Assembly (NCBI RefSeq): GCF_004795735.1
Contig: NZ_CP039247.1
Span: forward strand, 1,488,001-1,552,000
Direction of reading: 5' to 3'
Origin: Corynebacterium endometrii
Lineage (GTDB): Bacteria; Actinomycetota; Actinomycetes; Mycobacteriales; Mycobacteriaceae
Length of the DNA: 64,000 nt
In this document: piece after piece, positions 59,838 through 64,000 of the stretch
How the letters are laid out: the number at the start of each line of letters is the position of its first letter
How positions within the stretch are numbered: the stretch's first letter is position 1
Notes under the pieces: model-generated
Database searches by the model: none
Seen by the model: the letters and a program-made list of their open reading frames with translations, nothing else
Told to the model about the DNA's origin: nothing
Translations under genes and position numbers: made by a program

Positions 59838-60857
59838 ATGACTAATGCAGGATTAACGTCCCTTGAGCAACAAACTTGGAAGCCAGACATCCTCGGGGAA
59901 GGCTTCGAGGCCTTAACACTGCCGCTTGGCCCCGATCCCGACGGAGAGTCAGACGTGTACGCCACCCTCGTCCGCTACACCCCTACCCGCGCCGAATCGC
60001 CTCAGACCGAGTTTTCGAAACCCGCAGTCCTATGGGTCCATGGCGCAACTGACTACTTCTTCCAGAAGGAGACCGCTTATCGGTTGAGCGAGGCGGGTTA
60101 CGCGTTCTACGCGCTCGATCTCCGCAAGTGCGGCCGTTCTCGGGCCGAAGGACAGACGTGGCACTACGCCTCTGACTTGAGCGTCTACCACCAAGAGCTC
60201 ACCCTTGCCCTCGATGTCATCTGTCAGAATCACGAGCGTTTGGTCCCTATTGGTCACTCCACCGCAGGGTGCACCATCCCCCACTGGATGGACGAGCTTC
60301 GCCGAACGGATTCCGATCGCCACGCGCACTTCGCCGGACTCATCTTGGACAGTCCCTGGCTCGATGTGCAAGGCGTTCCGTCCACAGTCGCCGCTGCCGT
60401 TAAACCGTTGCTTCGCCTCGCCTCAAAAATCGATCCGATGATTCCATTCCCGGGTGGAGGATTAAAGACATTCGGCCAGTCACTTCACGAATCAGAGTAC
60501 GGCGAACACGATTATGACCTCGAACTCAAACCACTCGGCGGCCACCCCAAGTACGTCGGCTGGGTCGATGCAGTCTTCAGGAACCAAGAACTAGTCCACG
60601 CCGGAAAGATTAACGTGGGCGTGCCCGTACTTACGCTGTGCTCCACTAAATCCCTCTTGGGCAAGGAGTTTTCCGAAGAGTCATTGCGCACGGACGTCAT
60701 CCTCGACGTTAACCATATGAAAAAATGGGCGCCCAAACTCAGCAATAATGTAGTTATCCATCCGCTTCAAGACGCTATCCACGAGGTTTATCTTTCCAAA
60801 AAGCCCGTACGCGACGAGGCCTTCAGGATCACCTGCGACTGGCTAGATACCCTCTAG
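59838..60857 (+). CDS. Alpha/beta-hydrolase family protein
   Basis: 339 residues, serine-hydrolase fold. AVLWVHGATDYFF gives the oxyanion-hole His-Gly, VPIGHSTAG is the nucleophile elbow, and AIHEVYLSKKPVRDEA carries the probable catalytic His. A lysophospholipase or monoglyceride-lipase-like role is the usual annotation for such proteins, but the substrate is unknown. No signal peptide, so cytoplasmic. TAGAGT at 59825-59830 ends 7 bases before the ATG, suggesting a leaderless message. Located directly upstream of mtr. Confidence 0.88.
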   Translation: MTNAGLTSLEQQTWKPDILGEGFEALTLPLGPDPDGESDVYATLVRYTPTRAESPQTEFSKPAVLWVHGATDYFFQKETAYRLSEAGYAFYALDLRKCGRSRAEGQTWHYASDLSVYHQELTLALDVICQNHERLVPIGHSTAGCTIPHWMDELRRTDSDRHAHFAGLILDSPWLDVQGVPSTVAAAVKPLLRLASKIDPMIPFPGGGLKTFGQSLHESEYGEHDYDLELKPLGGHPKYVGWVDAVFRNQELVHAGKINVGVPVLTLCSTKSLLGKEFSEESLRTDVILDVNHMKKWAPKLSNNVVIHPLQDAIHEVYLSKKPVRDEAFRITCDWLDTL

Positions 60858-60970
60858 CCTAAATACCCTCTAGCTAGTAGTCCCTTTAGCGATAAGACTC
60901 GAAGTCAAACTGCAGTACTTCCGTCTAGGATCATCACTTATACACATATGTTCAAGGAGAAATACTCTTA

Positions 60971-62362
60971 ATGTCTTTAACCGTTGATGCTCACTACGAT
61001 CTGATTATCATTGGCGCCGGTTCCGGTAATTCCATCCCAACCCCAGAACATGACGACAAGTCAATCGCCATCGTTGAGAAGGGCAAATTCGGCGGAACAT
61101 GCATGAACGTGGGCTGCATCCCCACCAAAATGTACGTTTACGCCGCAGAAGTAGCCCTTGCGGCCCGAGAGGGAACAAAGCTTGGCATCCATCACGAGCT
61201 CACCAACGTGGACTGGCCAGCGATTGTTGACCGGGTGTTTACCAACCGCATCGATCTCATCGCCGAGGGCGGCGAGAACTACCGCCGTGGGGATGAAACC
61301 CCAAATATCACCGTCTACGACCAGCACGCAGAGTTCGTCGCTCCAAAGACCATCAAGACCGGTCAAGGTGCGGAGGAGAAGATCATCTCCGGCGATGAGA
61401 TCATCATCGCCACTGGTTCCCGCCCGATGATTCCTGAGGTGTACGCCAACTCCGGTGCGCGTTACTACACGAATGAAGACATCATGCGCATGGATTCTCA
61501 GCCCGAATCCCTCATCATCGTCGGCGGCGGCTTCATCGCTATGGAGTTTGCCCACGTCTTCGATGGCCTCGGGACCAAGGTCACCATCGTCAATCGCTCC
61601 GAAACCCTACTGCGATTCCTCGATGAAGACATCTCCTCACGCTTTAATGCCCAGGCCCGCGAGCGCTTCGACGTTCGCACCGGCGTTACCGCTGAGAAGC
61701 TTGAGGACACCGATGGCGGCGTGAAGCTCACTTTGTCCGATGGTTCCTGCCTCGAGGCTTCCGCCATCCTCGTGGCCACAGGCCGCGTACCTAACGGCGA
61801 TCAGATGAACCTGGATTCGGCCGGCATTGAGATGCGGGAGGACGGCCGCATCAAGGTGGATGAATTCGGCCGCACCACCGCAGAAGGCGTGTGGGCCCTT
61901 GGAGACGTGTCTTCCCCTTACATGCTCAAGCACGTAGCCAACGCCGAGACCAGGGCGGTACGGCACAACATGCTGCACCCTGATGACATGAAGCCGATGC
62001 CACATAAGCATGTGCCATCCGCCATCTTCACTCACCCTCAAATCGCCACTGTGGGCCTGACCGAGGCTCAGGCTCGCGAGGAGGGCTACAACATCACCGT
62101 GAAGGTTCAGGATTACGGTGACGTGGCTTATGGTTGGGCGATGGAGGAAAAGGACGGCATCTGTAAGCTCATTGCCGACAAGGACACCGGCAAGCTCCTA
62201 GGCGCTCATTACTACGGCCCTCAGGCATCCACTCTGATTCAGCAGCTCATCACGGTGATGGCCTACGACATCGACGTCCGTGACTTCGCCCAGAATCAGT
62301 ACTGGATTCACCCGGCCCTCCCCGAGCTCACCGAGAATGCTTTGCTGGGCCTCGAGTTTTAG
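60971..62362 (+). CDS. mtr: Mycothione reductase
   Basis: 463 residues. FAD- and NADPH-dependent reductase that regenerates mycothiol from mycothione. Class I disulfide-reductase landmarks: YDLIIIGAGSGN, the redox pair Cys44/Cys49 in GGTCMNVGCIPTK, ATGSRPMIP, VGGGFIAMEFAHVF for the nucleotide site, WALGDVSSPYMLKH, and the C-terminal IHPALPELTE with the catalytic His. AAGGAGA (60954-60960) is 10 bases before the ATG, and TAGGAT (60926-60931) is a good -10 box. It shows the organism uses mycothiol. Confidence 0.95.
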   Translation: MSLTVDAHYDLIIIGAGSGNSIPTPEHDDKSIAIVEKGKFGGTCMNVGCIPTKMYVYAAEVALAAREGTKLGIHHELTNVDWPAIVDRVFTNRIDLIAEGGENYRRGDETPNITVYDQHAEFVAPKTIKTGQGAEEKIISGDEIIIATGSRPMIPEVYANSGARYYTNEDIMRMDSQPESLIIVGGGFIAMEFAHVFDGLGTKVTIVNRSETLLRFLDEDISSRFNAQARERFDVRTGVTAEKLEDTDGGVKLTLSDGSCLEASAILVATGRVPNGDQMNLDSAGIEMREDGRIKVDEFGRTTAEGVWALGDVSSPYMLKHVANAETRAVRHNMLHPDDMKPMPHKHVPSAIFTHPQIATVGLTEAQAREEGYNITVKVQDYGDVAYGWAMEEKDGICKLIADKDTGKLLGAHYYGPQASTLIQQLITVMAYDIDVRDFAQNQYWIHPALPELTENALLGLEF

Positions 62363-62439
62363 CCGGCCTTTGGGGCGGCCCCACGGCGACGAGGATTGGT
62401 GCCTAAAGCAACAGCCCGCTGGACGCCGGGAAAGACTGT

Positions 62440-62480
62440 AGGCCTTGCACTTACCGCATGCGGCGGTAAGTGCAAGGCCT
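62440..62480. terminator. Bidirectional terminator between mtr and map
   Basis: Perfect 18-bp stem AGGCCTTGCACTTACCGC (62440-62457) with its complement (62463-62480) and a 5-base loop, followed by TGTTCGTG. Confidence 0.88.
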
Positions 62481-62509
62481 TGTTCGTGTCTTCCCTGAGG
62501 TCCTGACGG

Positions 62510-63379
62510 TTAGTCCTCGTCAGGGATGGTCAAGATCTCGTTGCCATCCTCGGTGATGACGATGGTGTGCTCGAACTGGGCGGTGAACTTGCCGTCGGTA
62601 TTCTGCACGGTCCAGTCGTCGGACCAGATTTCATAATCCAGGGATCCCAGGTTGATCATCGGCTCGATGGTCAGGGTCATGCCTGGCTCGAGGATGTTGC
62701 GATACGCGGTGGAATCATAGTGCAGCACTACCAGGCCGTTGTGGAAGGTAGGGCCCACACCGTGGCCAGTAAAATCGCGAACTACGTTATATCCAAAGCG
62801 ATTGGCGTAAGACTCGATCACGCGGCCAATGACGTTGATTTCGCGGCCCGGCTTTGCCGCCTTGATGCCGCGCATGGTGGCTTCCTTAGTCCTCTCCACC
62901 AGCAAACGATGTTCCTCGGAAACCTCGCCCGCCAGGAAGGTGGCATTGGTATCCCCGTGAACCCCGTTCTTGTAGGCGGTGACATCAATGTTCACGATGT
63001 CGCCATCCTGAATCACGGTGGAATCAGGAATACCGTGGCAGATAATCTCATTGAGGGAGACGCAGCAGGACTTTGGGAAGCTCAGGTATCCCAAGGTCGA
63101 GGGGTAAGCGCCGTGATCGCACATGTACTCATGGGCGATACGGTCAATCTCATCAGTCGTGACGCCAGGGGCCACCGCAGCTCCAGCAACTTTAAGGGCA
63201 TTAGCGGCAATTTTTGACGCCTCACGCATTGCCTCAATGGTTTCGGGAGTCTGGATGAATGGCTCACCCATGTTCTCTTGAACGCTGTCTTTCCATACAT
63301 ACTCAGGACGCTCGATGCTCTCCGGTACGGTGCGCACAGGGGTTGGCTTGCCGGGGGTTAGCTTTCCACGATTACTCAT
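62510..63379 (-). CDS. map: Methionine aminopeptidase, type I
   Basis: 289 residues. Removes the initiator Met from new proteins. Metal ligands are visible: two Asp in [19 protein letters not shown], His in [11 protein letters not shown], Glu in TIEPM and Glu in QFEHTIVI. An N-terminal extension of about 40 residues precedes the catalytic core ([13 protein letters not shown]), as in the longer actinobacterial form. TACGAT (minus 63392-63387) 7 bases before the ATG suggests a leaderless message. Confidence 0.96.
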   Translation of the reverse strand: MSNRGKLTPGKPTPVRTVPESIERPEYVWKDSVQENMGEPFIQTPETIEAMREASKIAANALKVAGAAVAPGVTTDEIDRIAHEYMCDHGAYPSTLGYLSFPKSCCVSLNEIICHGIPDSTVIQDGDIVNIDVTAYKNGVHGDTNATFLAGEVSEEHRLLVERTKEATMRGIKAAKPGREINVIGRVIESYANRFGYNVVRDFTGHGVGPTFHNGLVVLHYDSTAYRNILEPGMTLTIEPMINLGSLDYEIWSDDWTVQNTDGKFTAQFEHTIVITEDGNEILTIPDED

Positions 63380-63431
63380 GCGGATAATCGTAGTCCCCTC
63401 CTCGCGGCCGGGTGTGGTTGGGGCCGGGTTC

Positions 63432-64000
63432 CTAGCCCTCGGGAGGCGGTACTGGGGCCTCTGAGCCCTCCGAACGGAAACGATCCAAGTTCTGGAAGAA
63501 CGCGTCAGTAATGGATACCGATGTCTCTGATCCCCCGCCCAGGACCACGAGCGTGGCGAAGGCTATATCATCATCGCGATAGCCGGTAAACCAGGCGTGG
63601 GAGCCCTCATTGATTTCAGCCTCGCCGGTCTTGCCGTATATTTCGCCGTTGGCCTGCATCCCCGCCGCGGTACCGGATGTGACCACCTGGCGCATCATAG
63701 AGCGAACGTTATCTAAAGTGGCCTGTTCCAGCGGCGCGGCCTCTTCGCTGGCTTTAGTCTCATGGGAGTCGACGAGGGTTGGGGTTGGGGTCCTACCGGC
63801 GGCCACAGTCGCCGAGACCAGCGCCATGCCGAAGGGGCTAGCCAGGTCGTAACCCTGGCCGTAGCCGGCCTCGGTGCGGTCCAGTGCGGATTCCCCTTCC
63901 GGGACGGATCCGGTCACGGTGGTAAGTCCCGGGATCTCGTAGTCGATACCAAGGCCAAACGACTTAGCGATGTCCTTAAGCTGCCCCTGCTCCAACTTGG
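63432..64000 (-). CDS. Penicillin-binding protein transpeptidase, C-terminal part (truncated by window edge)
   Basis: 189 codons of a gene that starts beyond 64000. The frame stays open to the last base. Transpeptidase core with the KTG motif in IYGKTGEAE and the downstream [18 protein letters not shown] strand; [17 protein letters not shown] is the usual preceding helix. It is the C-terminal half of a class B penicillin-binding protein. The position next to map matches the mycobacterial lipoprotein PBP Rv2864c, which is inference. The N-terminal domain and active-site Ser are not in the window. Confidence 0.85.
   Translation of the reverse strand, partial: KLEQGQLKDIAKSFGLGIDYEIPGLTTVTGSVPEGESALDRTEAGYGQGYDLASPFGMALVSATVAAGRTPTPTLVDSHETKASEEAAPLEQATLDNVRSMMRQVVTSGTAAGMQANGEIYGKTGEAEINEGSHAWFTGYRDDDIAFATLVVLGGGSETSVSITDAFFQNLDRFRSEGSEAPVPPPEG

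Overview
This window is high-GC actinobacterial chromosome and almost certainly Corynebacterium. It has a gluABCD-type glutamate ABC operon beside recX-recA, a bioYMN biotin ECF transporter, mycothione reductase (mycothiol redox), malate:quinone oxidoreductase, a DUF4921 gene and a clgR-pspA pair. Many genes carry a -10 hexamer 6-9 nt before the start codon, which is the signature of leaderless mRNAs. Gene order broadly follows the mycobacterial and corynebacterial core: miaB, recA/recX, clgR/pspA, ftsK, rnj, dapA, thyX, pnp, rpsO, truB, ribF, pptT/pptH, dinF, nrnA, rbfA, infB, ylxR, nusA, rimP.

Layout: 1-2.8 kb, GNAT fragment, membrane protein and miaB. 3.0-6.5 kb, gluABCD with two hairpins between gluB and gluC. 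7.1-11.25 kb, the only clearly mobile DNA: an IS21-family element whose istA is split by an IS256-family element. The 8-bp target duplication can be seen, and removing the inner element restores istA in frame. 11.4-18.6 kb, recX-recA, bioYMN, pspA, clgR, cinA and pgsA. 18.6-24.6 kb, a YciI protein, terC behind a yybP-ykoY-type manganese riboswitch, ftsK and a mycothiol-related DinB-fold protein. 24.7-31.2 kb, rnj-dapA, thyX, dapB and a TetR/AEC-transporter pair. 31.6-39.2 kb, pnp, rpsO, a nucleoside hydrolase, ribF/truB (divergent), pptT and pptH. 39.2-47.5 kb, the translation and RNA cluster from rimP down to dinF. 47.5-54.5 kb, a lipoprotein-MMPL pair, proS, yaaA and an S41 peptidase. 54.7-64 kb, DUF4921, selO, mqo, an alpha/beta hydrolase, mtr, map and the C-terminus of a penicillin-binding protein.

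Most of the window is housekeeping. I found no unfamiliar multi-gene system such as a defence, CRISPR or biosynthetic island. The parts most worth a second look are regulatory. They are the terC riboswitch with a visible ribosome-site sequestering switch, a tandem perfect/near-perfect palindrome between pgsA and cinA, a tetO-like inverted repeat upstream of a TetR gene, a large structured spacer between nusA and ylxR, and the widespread leaderless architecture. All identifications come from reading motifs and gene order. No database search was run.
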